From: Symbiodinium natans
Taxonomy: Eukaryota > Sar > Dinophyceae > Suessiales > Symbiodiniaceae
Assembly (NCBI GenBank): GCA_905221605.1
Contig: CAJNDS010002156.1
Coordinates: 556,526-620,525, forward strand
Direction: 5' to 3'
Length of the DNA: 64,000 bases
In this document: piece after piece, positions 47,551-58,346 of the stretch
Position numbering within the stretch: position 1 is the stretch's first letter
Layout: every line of letters starts with the position of its first letter
Notes under the pieces: model-generated
Told to the model about the DNA's origin: nothing
The model's database searches: none
What the model saw: only the letters and a program-made list of their open reading frames with translations
Made by a program: the position numbers and the translations under genes

Positions 47551-48475
47551 GAAGACACGACACGAGGACGCGACGCGAAGACACAAGATACGAGACGACG
47601 CGATGCACAACACAAGGGCATGGCAGAAGACACTACGCAAGGCATCGTGCAAGGACGAGTACACGACGTGAGGACACGGCGCGAGGACACCACAGCGAAA
47701 GCTCTCGATACTCTCTCGATAACTCTCTCGATGCTTGGGCATGTTCCGGCAAGAAGTGCGCAAATACCTCTCAGTTTGCGGTGGGCTCAAGAAACACCTT
47801 TACAAGCCGAAGGATGGACACTTTCATACTTCTAGCAAGTGTAGGAACTCAAGTTTATGCAAAAGCGTGTGCAACCATATCATTGGGTGCACCTTGCCCG
47901 CATGTAAACAACACGAGCGTGCAGTGCCGAAATCAGACCGACTTAGGGAGATTCTCACTACAGTTCAACGCAGAACTGCCAACATAGAAAAGGATCATGC
48001 TAAAGGCAGCAACGTACACCACAACACACTGCAAATCCCGAAAGTAACATCTACAAGTGAATGTGATGGATGCTCCATGGTCAGACAAAGTTGTTGTGGT
48101 CCTTCATATGGATGTTAAACGCTGTCCTGTGGAAAGAGGGCACCAACCCATCTATGGCAATCCACGCAGTCTACGGAGCCGATGAAACTAAGCAGCTTCC
48201 TCACCACGCTGTTTTCTGGGATCAAGTACGAGACTGTCCGAAGCCGCAACTTGCCCTGCGCTAGGGAAGCACGGGTTGACGTCCTACAATGGCTGTGCGC
48301 AACTTACACTGAAAAGTCTCTGGTGCACTTAGCAGCAAACACTGATTCGACTAGAGCTTCAATGGAACGAGACGTTGGCTAGGTAGACTTTGTGAGCTTT
48401 TTGTTGAACTCAAGGGGCTCGCCATGTTGTAGATATGCTTGAGGCTTCTTTTTGCTTCCTTTCAGGTCACTCAAT
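47551..48475. other. No recognised gene
   Basis: ACACGACACGAGGACACG-type repeats run to about 47,700. A 127-codon plus-strand frame (47,735-48,118) is Cys-rich but has no known domain, and plus-strand genes are otherwise absent, so I do not call it. Confidence 0.35.
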
Positions 48476-49292
48476 GAATCAAGCCATGCTGCCGGGATCA
48501 CTTAGCAACGATTTTTCCGTATCACTTAGCCACATCGGATCCGCACCATTTCGGATCACTTAGAAACCATTTTGTCCAGTCCCTTAGCAACCTTTTGTTT
48601 CGGCCCCTCGCAATTCCGGTTCATCATATATCTTGAACACGCCTCCTCATTTGGCGATTCATGTATCTCAAACACGCCCCCTCAAGTAGCGATTCCCGTT
48701 CATCATATATCTAAACGTGGGATATTTCTGTCTCTTGGGGGGGTCGCTCTCTGATGTGTGGTGATGCGACACGTATGCCCCAATGTTGTGGCCAGCGTTG
48801 TGTAGGCCCATATCTTTAGGGTTTGTGCCACCCTCATACGCAGTGGTTGGCTTGCTCCGCGCCGCCCTCAGAAGTAGTGGAGGCGTTTGGAGGAGGCTGC
48901 ATGCTTTGCTTCGTTGACATGTGTAGTGCTTTTGCACCTGACGAAACACACCATTTCATGATATATCTTAAACACGCCCCCTCATTTGGCGATTCCATGT
49001 CCTCATCTATCTTAAATACGCCCCTCACGTGGCGATTCCGGCACATCGTACATCTTGAACACACCCCCATTCCTACTCATCATATATCTTAAGCTTCATC
49101 ATTCATAATATATTCCGCCCCCTTATTGGCGATTCCGGTTCAGCATATATCCTAAACACGCACCCTCATTTTGCAATTCCGGTCCATCATGTTTCCTACA
49201 CCCCGCTGGCATGCTGCCAGGCCCCAAAACAACACATTGCTAGGTGACTAAGAAGCGTTGCTAGCGATCTTGAAAGAAAGTTGCTAAGCGAA
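48476..49292. repeat. Composite array with ~45-bp CGATTCCGGTTCATCATATA units
   Basis: It begins with three or four GGATCACTTAGCAAC(G/C)ATTTT units (48,495-48,595). Then come about eight units of GCGATTCCGGTTCATCATAT plus CTTGAACACGCCCCCTCATT (48,600-49,190), broken by a unique insert at about 48,725-48,950. It ends with TTGCTAGGTGACTAAG and GTTGCTAAGCG (49,237-49,290), the inverse of the opening units. Confidence 0.8.
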
Positions 49293-49924
49293 CCCTTTAC
49301 GCCCCTTGCACCCGTCAAGTTCTCCACTGTACATGCCCGATCCCCGAGCGAGAACCCCTCCGCATGTTCGAGAAGAGAGTGGGCGGAAAGCGGGTTTGCA
49401 TGTTGAAAGCATTGGAGAAGAGCAGCATCCAAGGATGAAGCTCTCTGACAGCAAACAGACGTGTCATGAACTTGACAGCAACAAGCAAGCAACAAGTACA
49501 TAAGCAACACGCCATTGGCTTCGATGGTCGAAGTCTCGCATGGCTCATTGTCCAGCTGCGGGCCTCAAAGCTGACAGAACATTCAACGACGCATTCGGCA
49601 GACATGATTCCTTCAATCCAGCATTTGGCCAAGCACATGGCCGCCCACAATCTCTACCTCAGTTCGTTGAATAGTCCGATGTGCCCATGTTCGCTTCATC
49701 TTTTGCTTTGGCTCAGACGTTGAGGTCAGGAAGTTGCTGCGAGTCCACGTCATCCTGCCACGTCAACCAGAAGCACCCGTCAAGGCTTTCAGGAAAAGTC
49801 AGGACTCAACAAAGCTGAAACATCCCAAAAATTGAGAAACATCAAGAAACATTTAACCCGCCCCATACAAAATGCTAGACGTCAGGAAAATTTGAGGAAG
49901 CAGTCGCAGTACTAGTCGTACCAA
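49293..49924. other. No recognised gene; weak exon-like frames
   Basis: The minus-strand frame 49,315-49,650 and an [11 protein letters not shown] one (49,590-49,720, KQKMKRTWAHRTIQRTEVEI) are open but have no motif. The last 120 bases carry AAACATCAAGAAACATT-like repeats. Confidence 0.3.
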
Positions 49925-50335
49925 AAAGCGCATGCGTTGCACGGCTTACATCGAGCCGGGGTGTGGGGGAGCGAAGGAGCAAGGGGGGCGGGGGGGGCGG
50001 TGGCATCTTGTTTGCCAATGGCGGGGTGGCTGCTCCCCCCCCTTTAAGCCGTGCCAACTAGCTTCAAAGAACTTCAAGAACATCACGCCATCATCAAACA
50101 AAGCCATATGAATCTCTTCCACACGGGTGCGCCCCCTCGCAACCCCCTCGCGCCTTTAAGACGTGCCAAGTTGCTTCAATTCAAAGAACTTCACAGAAGA
50201 TCGCGCCACCAGCAAACGTTCCTTCCAAGCCAAATGAATCCTTGCTCAACCCTTTTGAAGCAAGCTGCTTTCAAGGAATGTCTACTGATGGCGCGATCTT
50301 GTTTGAAACAAGCTTGCCCGGCTTAAAAGAGCGGA
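49925..50335. repeat. Direct/inverted ~120-bp repeat cluster (TTTAAGCCGTGCC core)
   Basis: Two direct units start near 50,042 (TTTAAGCCGTGCCAACTAGC) and 50,154 (TTTAAGACGTGCCAAGTTGC). Each is followed by TTCAAAGAACTTCA and a GCGCCA/CGCCATCA segment. Inverted partial units lie at about 49,935-49,955 and 50,245-50,330 (ending GGCTTAAAAGAGCG). The 91-codon plus frame here comes from the repeats. Confidence 0.65.
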
Positions 50336-52134
50336 GGGATTGGGAAGGTGCCCCCCCCCTTTTTGCACATTCCCATTAAACGATTATACCATAAAACCAT
50401 GAAGCCATTAAACCAATCGTTTTCCACCTGTGAGAGTACCTCAACCCAATAACCCACTAAACCACTTTTTTACCACCAGGACTGCGCAGCTGCCGGGAAA
50501 TGCAGGCCCACACAACCAGCGGGAACGACTGGTTTGATGGGTTAGGGCTTGAACGCTATTCTCGCAGTGCAGAAGCAACTGGTTTGATGGTTTAATAGAG
50601 TGCAACTAGGAACATGCATGGATATAACCACGGTCTGTGGTAGTTCTGAGCTTATCCTTCTGTGACTGTGTGCGTTTCAGTCTGTAGCAAAGGACAGCTA
50701 TACAGAGACAACCCATGTGCCAACAAACATAACTACGATCATCACGGCTAGATTCTTGTTTTGCTTTTGGGCTGGCTGATTCATTGAATAACTATTCTAG
50801 TCGGGCTAGTCTTTTTTCTTGTAACTAGGGCTAGCTACGGCTATTTTCATTGAATTACCAAGAACAACGACGAAAACATTTTCCCGCTCAATTGGCCCGT
50901 CGGTTGTCCCAACAGATACCCTCATTCTATTTCAATATTCCCTGGCCACGTTTAGAGTAGTATATTATCCACAGTCATGTAACAACAGTGGAAGTGCTGT
51001 TCATGCGATAAAGCAAGATATGCTTCAGTTGAAGGCCATATGCCAACTTTTTGCAGTTGCAACACCAAAACAAACGGACTCGCATCAGTAAGTCTAATCA
51101 TCAGGATGAGCCTTTGATGCTTCATGATTATCAACCACGTAACTCAACAAAAAAGCCACGGCTTCATGACAGAGCTTGTGGGATGATACTTTTGAGTCGC
51201 GACTTCCACAAGTTCAGACTGTACATCGCCTCAGTAGTCAGCTAGTTCAATTCCGTGTACCATTACCCGGTCCGTTGCAACTGCAAACCAATTCTTCAAG
51301 GGCCTTTCATCACATAATTGATAGAACGCTGCCGCGTAATATGTCGGAAATATTAAAAACCCCACCCCAAGCCAAAAAACACAATTGTTCGGACAGTTCG
51401 GAGAGTTAACATTCATTGGAGGTCAACTACGACTTTGCATTCATATTGGTTGAATGGCCGGGAAGATTGGAAGACAACGAAGGACAGCTCCTGTGACAAC
51501 CAATGTCCCAACAAAACTAGCTATGATAACATTATTTGCATCTCCGTTTACTCCCAAGCTTTATATACATTGATGGAAAAGCATCTATACAACTGATTTG
51601 GCTATTGCCTTTGATACGGTTATGCCTTTTAAGCAACCTCGCGATATTCGGAGCGGAAGTGCCAACAAATAAAACAGTATGTACCGAGCAAGTACACAGG
51701 ACAACTGCTGATAATCGGCGACACATGTACAATTATAAAGAACGCCTTTGCCACTTCAGTTTGAAGCAAGCTTATGTGAGCTTGAAGCAAGCTTCCAAAA
51801 ACCCACTGACGCACTCTCTTCCACTCCCGCGCCTCACTGCGCGTGAGGCCTTGTGAGGCTTCCTGGGTCAACGGTTGACAGCACGCAGAACAGAACTGCA
51901 TGAAATGCAAGTGGAAGCAGGCAAGACAAACAGGATTCCTGGCTTTGTAGCGAAATACAGCTGGCCGAGAAACAACCTAGCTACTGCCGATGTCTTGTAC
52001 ATCGGCAAGAAAACAGAGCGGAGTCCTTAGGACGCCCTTCGAAGGTCTATCCGAACACGCAAGCGTACTCAGTTGTCAAAGCGCGGCCTTGGTGAGAAAC
52101 ACCTGCCAATCACAGGGATCTCTAGACTTCTCTT
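50336..52134. other. AT-richer island without recognised genes
   Basis: Base composition falls towards AT compared with both flanks. CATTAAACCAATCGTTT and GGTTTGATGGTTTAAT appear in opposite orientation (about 50,405-50,425 and 50,578-50,596). Open frames are short and have no motif. GAAGCAAGCTT occurs twice at 51,762-51,798. Confidence 0.4.
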
Positions 52135-53430
52135 TTAAACCGATTGATCATGACATTTGAATTTGTCATGGGAATACATACACGGAGAATCTAGCCCGGC
52201 ACGGCTGCGCCACTGCATATGCCAGAGAAACGCAGCCCACTCACTCGCTAGCTTTCCGGCCTCTGCTTCTTCAACCGCATCATCTCTTAGAGAAGACCCA
52301 CTCCGCAACAAGCGAAGGTGTGACTGGGCAGCATTCAATCTGTAGTTCACACGACCGTGAATGACAGCATCAAGCAAGCTCTGTAGCGACTTGCCCCACA
52401 GGTTAGAGCGGCTGAGCCTGGGGCAGCACTGCGCTTCAGTTCAAATTCCGCACACACCCGTCTCAAATCATCCAGGCTCATTTCGAAGATGCAGATCTGC
52501 ATGCACAGCCTGCACAAGTGTTGCTTTGCGTTGCTGATTCTGGAAGCACTTGATGGCCTTACTGGTCGATGGTCAGAAAATGTCGGGCTCTCCAGCCGCT
52601 CCTTGGGCACGCCAGTAAAGATATCTGCAAACATCACGGCAAGTTTCCAGAAGCGACAACACTGAAGCCCAGTGCAGGATCAAGACACGTATCGCGGCGA
52701 CCCTTCTTGCCTCACCTTCCGCCGGGCACGCCACATGATGCGGTCGCACCACGCGGGTGAGCGCTTCTCATCCTCAGAAATGAGTTGCGTGCTTGAGCCA
52801 CGAGGAGGCTAGGAGCGTCACATCCCAAACCACATGTCGCAGTACAGCAGGCAGCCTCTCATAAGCATTTTGCTGGAATGGGAAGCCATATGCAGCCATG
52901 CATCATATGCTGCTTCGGGCACTTGTGCAGCACCTTCATTGCCTGCCTTGTTCGGCCATGGCTTTGCGCAGAATTTGTAGCCTTAGCAGTATCTCAACAG
53001 GTATGCGCCGATACATCATGGTCAGCACGCATTGCCTGACTTACCTTCCTTGCTTCAAATGGTGCCAGAAACTGGGGTGGAAGTGGATCACGGCTTCCTC
53101 AAAAGCAGCGATAGAGCCACTTGCAAGTCGTCGACGGTTCAGCTCGTCGAACTCAAGCCTCGAACCGGCAGCGCGCTTAGATTGCACTCCAAGTGTTTGC
53201 TAAGGCCCTTAGGCCCTTTGGGGCAACGGAATTCTCGGAGTTGAGGGATGTTGCACAGATCATAACTTACACCGAAAGGCAACGATGCTGTTTGGTGCTG
53301 TTGCAGCATCGACAAGACCTGCAGGCGGAAAGGCACAATCGTGCATTGGCAAATCTCCTGGGCACTGTTTCTGAAAGCTTCCTCGCAAGCCTGGCACTCA
53401 AGCCAAATCGGAAAACCAACGGCCTGATCT
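52135..53430 (-). CDS. Unidentified multi-exon gene fragment
   Basis: Minus-strand coding-like segments in order: about 53,418-53,220 (IWLECQACEEAFRNSAQEIC, with Cys-x2-Cys, then FRLQVLSMLQQHQTASLPFG); about 53,175-53,060 (LEFDELNRRRLASGSIAAFE and EAVIHFHPSFWHHLKQ); about 52,880-52,780 (YERLPAVLRHVVWDVTLLAS); about 52,550-52,430 (CMQICIFEMSLDDLRRVCAE); and about 52,395-52,190 (LQSLLDAVIHGRVNYR, LRDDAVEEAEAGKLASEWAA). Together they resemble a helical protein; no domain was recognised. Borders are approximate. Confidence 0.4.
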
Positions 53431-53796
53431 CGATGCATCACCTCCGTCATCCGCTCATCTCGCCAAAGGCGCATATTGAGATCGCCTGCGCATCACAACT
53501 GATGCCATTGATTCTGCACTTTCGACAGCTAGGCATGAGGTTGAGTTGCTGCACGGGCTTGTGCATTGACCTGCTTCGAAAAAATAACCTGGGACCACAC
53601 GCTCCGATTTTCATCCAACAGTCAGGGGTCCGTATTGGAACGGGCCATCTGAGTTACAGTACTCTAGGTAACCGTCACTTCCTGACCGTGCGAAGGCAAC
53701 ACGCAAGTCATGTTACTAGGGGAGAGCATGGGTCGTCGGGGCTAGGGTTCGGGGTGCAGTACCTCAGCGGCGCATGTGGTGCTGTCGATGTCGCGT

Positions 53797-53959
53797 CCTT
53801 CCGTCCTTCCGTCCTTCCGTCCTTCCGTCCTTCCGTCCTTCCGTCCTTCCGTCCTTCCGTCCTTCCGTCCTTCCGTCCTTCCGTCCTTCCGTCCTTCCGT
53901 CCTTCCGTCCTTCCGTCCTTCCGTCCTTCCGTCCTTCCGTCCTTCCGTCCTTCCGTCCA
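53797..53959. repeat. (TCCTTCCG)n octamer satellite, ~20 copies
   Basis: About 160 bases of perfect TCCTTCCG. It is open in all frames, giving false FRPSVLPS or RTEGRKDG repeat peptides. Confidence 0.97.
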
Positions 53960-53984
53960 TGGCACGCATGACGATTAGACAACG

Positions 53985-54180
53985 TTCGTGGTTTCCATGA
54001 CTGCTAAAACAATTCATGGCGTACATGACTGATATAACATATAACGCTTGTGGCTTCCATGACGGTTGGACGACGTTCATGCCGCGTTCGCGGTGGCCTT
54101 GACGGTTGGAGAAGGTTCATGGCATTTCATGGCTTCCATGACGGTTGGGCAATGACGGTTGGAAAACGTTCATCGTTTTT
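53985..54180. repeat. Degenerate TTCCATGACGGTTGG / CGTTCATGG repeat
   Basis: Four to five copies of GTTCATGGCTTCCATGACGG with TTGGACAAC linkers, each differing by insertions. It directly follows the octamer satellite. Confidence 0.75.
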
Positions 54181-55151
54181 GGGTACCCTGATGATTGTTA
54201 AATCCCCAACATGACAACTTGAAGCGCCGGCCTGCCCAAACAACAAGGTCATGCTCGAAGATGTTGCCTTAGCTGACTATGCACGGCTGTGCATGGCTTT
54301 GTTTCTTGTTCACGTGCTCTTCCAAACACTGCCGGAGGTATACACTTCCGAATACGTAGCATGCACTCACCAGAAGTATGCTGCACTCAAGGCACGAGCA
54401 TCTTGCACGTCTGCTCGCAGTAGGCTATTGGAGCCGCTGACGCCACTTGACACTCTTGTATCGCTCGTGAGGCGCAACGTCTGAATGATGTAATCGAAAT
54501 CCTTTTCAAAAGTGCAAGCGCTTCATAACCTTCAACTCATTTGCTTTTGACACTTTCTCCGAAGAACTTACGCGCCGATGGCAAGTCCAAGAGGTCCTGA
54601 GCTCGCTCCTGTGAACTTGAGATGCTTTCGCCAGCTGCCAAGTGCACGTTCACAAAGCAAAAGGAAGTAGATCCCATGACCTAACCATGATGCTTGCTTG
54701 CTTGATGCATGTCCGATGAAAACTCTTGCGCACTCAAAACATCAACCTGGGCTTGGCATGTCGAAAAGATTCCATCCTGCGAAGTTTTGCGAGCTTCAGC
54801 TCGCAAAACACAATGCGCATATCAACACCCGCTGGGCTGCAACCGGCTGTGTTTGTTCGGTGTTTCTGGCATGCGCTGAATGGTCGACATTCACGGCTCC
54901 TGATCTGCAGCCTCTCAAATGCTCAGATGCAAGACACACAGCGGCTCGGTCGGCACAAAAGTCTGAATGGAAAGCACTGGAAAACGTTATACTTTGGGCG
55001 CAAAAACGAGGCTCCGCTTCTGGGACAAGTTCACCTGAGAACAAAGCGCGCGGGGGCGTGCGGGGGCGCGCGCAGCCGCACGGGGGGCGCGGGGGCGCGG
55101 TTTTCTTTCACCTTGCTTGTCCGCGTCTTACGAGCGTTGCATGAGTGACCT
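54181..55151. other. No recognised gene
   Basis: Open frames on both strands near 54,698-55,148 have no motif. A very G+C-rich GGGGGCGCG tract lies at 55,047-55,100. Confidence 0.35.
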
Positions 55152-55385
55152 TTAGCAGCTTCGAAAGACTGCTTCGGGGTCTGTGCCCCCAGAGTGTTTG
55201 CAAGTGACCTTGCGTAGGAAGTCCTCGTATTTCCGAGACTCTAGTGCTTCGAGGTCGAGGTCCCCATCTGTCTCCCTCCTTCTCGCTGCCTCTGACGGCT
55301 TGCGCGCGAACACTGTAGGCGGTCCCTGTAATTCCGTTGCCTGACCATCGTACTTTGCTGTCTTTGAGCTCCGGCTGCGCTTGCA
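55152..55385 (-). CDS. Probable terminal exon of an unidentified gene
   Basis: The minus frame ending in TAA at 55,154-55,152 reads KTAKYDGQATELQGPPTVFA, then ETDGDLDLEALESRKYEDFL and RKVTCKHSGGTDPEAVFRSC. It is charged and not low-complexity. Two [11 protein letters not shown] frames are also open, so the frame choice rests on composition alone. No domain recognised. Confidence 0.35.
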   Translation of the reverse strand, partial: CKRSRSSKTAKYDGQATELQGPPTVFARKPSEAARRRETDGDLDLEALESRKYEDFLRKVTCKHSGGTDPEAVFRSC

Positions 55386-55695
55386 TCATTCGAAGCAGGA
55401 AAATCAGTCAAGAGCGCTTACTGCATGAACAATGACCCCTTCTTTGAAGGGTGTGTGTGTGTGTGTGCAGAACCTGTTTCCTATGAACTGAGTCGAATTG
55501 TCAGTTCCTGAACATGAGAGCAGCGGGCGGTTGCAAACATTTTCCAGCAGGGGGACAGTGGACATTCTGGAAGGCACTGCTCAACGAAGACCTTTCCAGT
55601 CTGTCGTGATATCTTTGAGGGACGCCTCGAAGACGTACCTGCAATGAGAGTGTTTGTGATGTTTAGGAAGCTGCGCAGTGATCTTGACTGTATAT

Positions 55696-55752
55696 ATGAC
55701 AAACAGTACATCTCACGATCTTTTAAAGATCGTGAGATGTACTGCTTGTCAT
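55696..55752. repeat. 57-nt near-perfect palindrome
   Basis: Left arm 55,696-55,723 and right arm 55,725-55,752 pair over 28 positions with one mismatch, around a single central T at 55,724. The inner 20 bases of each arm (CAGTACATCTCACGATCTTT and its inverse) are perfect. The RNA would form an almost loopless stem. Confidence 0.97.
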
Positions 55753-56210
55753 CAACCTTTTGCATCCGGGCTGATGACAACCTACAATGCAGATAACCGA
55801 ACGACGGAAGAAGAAGAAGAAGAGGATCCGGCTGAACAGTGATGTTCAAGTGTGTGTGTGTGTGGGAGCCCTGATTTTAAGCCAAGCGTTTCTGGAAGGT
55901 TTCCTTTTCTGCCCGGGCCTTTCATGTCTTGCAGGGGGCACTGGGGGCTCCAATCAGCCCGGCGCTAACAAAGGGTCGGACCCTTTTCCATTTGGGAAAA
56001 CAGTGTTCGAAAGTCAGGCGCTCAAGCAATAGCTTCGTGGTCATGATGACTTCACGACACTCTAGTGATTATTACCTGTTCAGGTTCGTAAGGATCGAAT
56101 GATTGATTTCTCCAACACCATGATCGTCACAGGTTGAAGGTTAGTGGATTACCACAATTTGCCTGTGTGCGCGAAAACGTGCGCTCGCGCTCCTGCGTGC
56201 GCGTACATGT

Positions 56211-57086
56211 GTGTTTGCCCGATCCTCGCTGGACTGTAGCTTGCTGGTCTGGTGGGTTGTCACGGTCAACCGTTCCCATGTCGTATCCTGTGGTGGGGCC
56301 GCGGGTTTAGTCCTAGAGACAGATGCGGCGCAACCTCTGTGCTGCTTGCTCGGCTTGGTCGCGAGCTCGTGTTCTGGCAATGACAAGCTCTGCCTATTTA
56401 TCCCCAACATAAAGCTAAGCGGCAAGTCCGAAAGCCACTGCGCCCTTGTTTCCAGCACCAAGGGTCCCGCAGCGCGCTGTTCCCCAACAGGTCCTAAGGA
56501 CCCATCTACTGAGTCTACTGATGTACTCTCTCGTCCGAGAATGATCCGGTCAATCCGAGGATCTGGGATATCTGCGGCACCAGATCCTCAACAACATAGA
56601 ATAGCAACTGCAACCCAACCATTGCATGATTGGCCAGAAGACGATAGGAGCCTCAGTGGGACAAGGGAAGTGATGAATCAGCCGGTCTGGGCTCCACATT
56701 TGCAAAACGACAAGCTTGAGGAAAAGCAAGGCAACCTCGACGCTCGACAGCAGCCGTTACCGAAGATGACCAGGCCGCGTGGTACTGTGTGCTGGAGATC
56801 TCTGTCACATCCATTGCCAATGCCAACGGACAGGTTTCCTGAAGCGCCACGAAGAGCATATCCTGAGACTAGCAGGCACAAAGCACCGCTACGAAGCACG
56901 GCTCAAGTCGACAGTGTATCGCCACAAAATCTCCTGAGCATTAAATTTAAAGTCACCCGTACGCGGTTTCGACACTGCTGTTGGCGATGCGAGAGCATTT
57001 ACGTAGCTCACCGTACACGGCTTCACTGCGCTTGGAGATGTAGTGTGGTTTCGACGCTGCTCGAGAGGTATAAGGCAGCTTTCTGA
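56211..57086 (+). other. 291-codon plus-strand open frame of doubtful status
   Basis: The longest frame in the window not explained by a repeat. It is Arg/Ser/Pro-rich, with no domain, signal or membrane segment beyond a weakly hydrophobic start. It is the only large plus-strand candidate in a minus-strand array and shows no splice logic. It may be chance or a decayed element; I do not call a gene. Confidence 0.15.
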
Positions 57087-57595
57087 TCCCGAGCCTTTGG
57101 GCCTTTGGGCCTTTGGGGGGGGCTTAGCCGACCCAACCGTGAAGGCAGACAAGGCGGAGTTGGTAAGAGACTCGGCTCCCACGAGCTTTCGTGATTTGAG
57201 GTCTCTCTGGCGCTTCTCTAGGCCCTTCAAAGCAGGGAGTGGCAGGGTGCAGCATGCTGCATCCAGAGAAGTTCTTTGGGACTATGGGATGCAAAGAAAC
57301 GCTGCAGAATGGCCCACGTTATTGCATGTTCCTTGAAAGAAAATACTTGAAACCCGACCACCCAAGCAGCCATGAGCCAAGAAGGCCATGTAACAGTGAA
57401 GTTTGGAGGGGATGAGAAGGGCTCGTCCTACATCCCCGTGTCCAGGATAGCTAGATCATGACTCATCTCCTTGTGTTCCGTGTTCCTAAACTGACCCGAC
57501 CTGTAGAGGCATGCTTGGTCGGAAATGTGTATTTGCGCATTCGTGATGGCAGCACCAAAGGTACGTCTGACGCGGTGCGACCCGTCATGACCCAT
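57087..57595. other. No recognised gene
   Basis: Begins with a GGGCCTTTGG triplication (57,092-57,117). A similar GCCCTTAGGCCCTTTGGGG motif occurs at 53,204-53,223. No exon-like sequence stands out. Confidence 0.35.
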
Positions 57596-58346
57596 CTATG
57601 AGTGATGGAACTCATATTGGAAGTGTTTGAGAGGCAGCAAATGCACGGAACCAACTTTTGAAGGAACTAGCGCGCCAAGTGCCCGTCGATAAATCAAGTC
57701 GGCGAGGCTGTTGCAAACATATTCGTTAGTTTCAGGTGTAACACTGGTGTCGCTTCGCTTCAGAAGGATTCGATTGAAAACTAAGCTTTGACAAGATTTG
57801 ACCCCACACCCAGCGAGAATCCCACAGAGAATCCCACAGACAATCTTGCCGAGCATGCCGGGAGCGCCAAACCGCAAAGACTTTTTCAGAGAATCCTGCC
57901 ATCCTTGAAGAGCCCAACCCCAGAGCGTCCCACAGAGAATCTCGCACAGAATCACGCCGGGTGTCTCTCGCACAGAATGCCGAGAATCTCGCCGAGTATC
58001 CCTGCTGTACCCAACCGCAGAGAATCCCACCGAGAATCCACCGAGCATCCCGAATGATTAATCCATCCACTGGCATCCACCCCCAGAGAATGCCTGCAGA
58101 GTCCATTTCTGGAGGGCCTTGATGTGCCGTATCCAGGAAGAGCAAGCGCTGCAGAATCCTGCAGCAGTATTATTTCATGACCTGTCCGAACAGGGCCCGA
58201 TGGCTCCCACGTTAGCTGCAGGGTGGGCATGATCAGACTTACAGCGGCCCCATGTCATAGCAAGTCTCTGGCATCACATCCACCCCCTCAAAAAAGTGGT
58301 CGATGTCGTGCACTGTGGGCATGTGGGCGGCGCCATTGAAAGTAAC
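57596..58346 (-). CDS. Unidentified gene: well-bounded exon plus a possible second exon
   Basis: Exon 58,346-58,243 is bounded by CATGAG|GTTACT and GGGCCGCT|GTAAGT and reads FNGAAHMPTVHDIDHFFEGV then MPETCYDMGP. Downstream, after a repeat-filled intron, a frame at about 57,735-57,597 reads EYVCNSLADLIYRRALGALV. Both look conserved, but I do not recognise the family. Upstream frames at 58,505-59,126 (for example LKDLHGTAHSHRYDFPSKDT) may be earlier exons. This is the best splice-supported coding sequence in the right third. Confidence 0.5.
57790..58060. repeat. Degenerate CAGAGAATCCCAC / GCCGAGAATC array
   Basis: About a dozen copies of (C/G)A(C/G)AGAATCC(C/T)(A/G)C at 12-40-base spacing. On the minus strand it reads GGGATTCTC(T/G)G and stays open, giving false frames. 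It lies in the intron after the 58.3-kb exon. Confidence 0.75.

Noticed and set aside
47735-48118. 127-codon Cys-rich plus-strand frame
   Set aside because: No motif, no splice logic, and opposite to the direction of all supported genes.
53193-53978. 261-codon plus-strand frame
   Set aside because: Its second half is the octamer repeat, and its first half lies opposite minus-strand segments that look more like real coding sequence.
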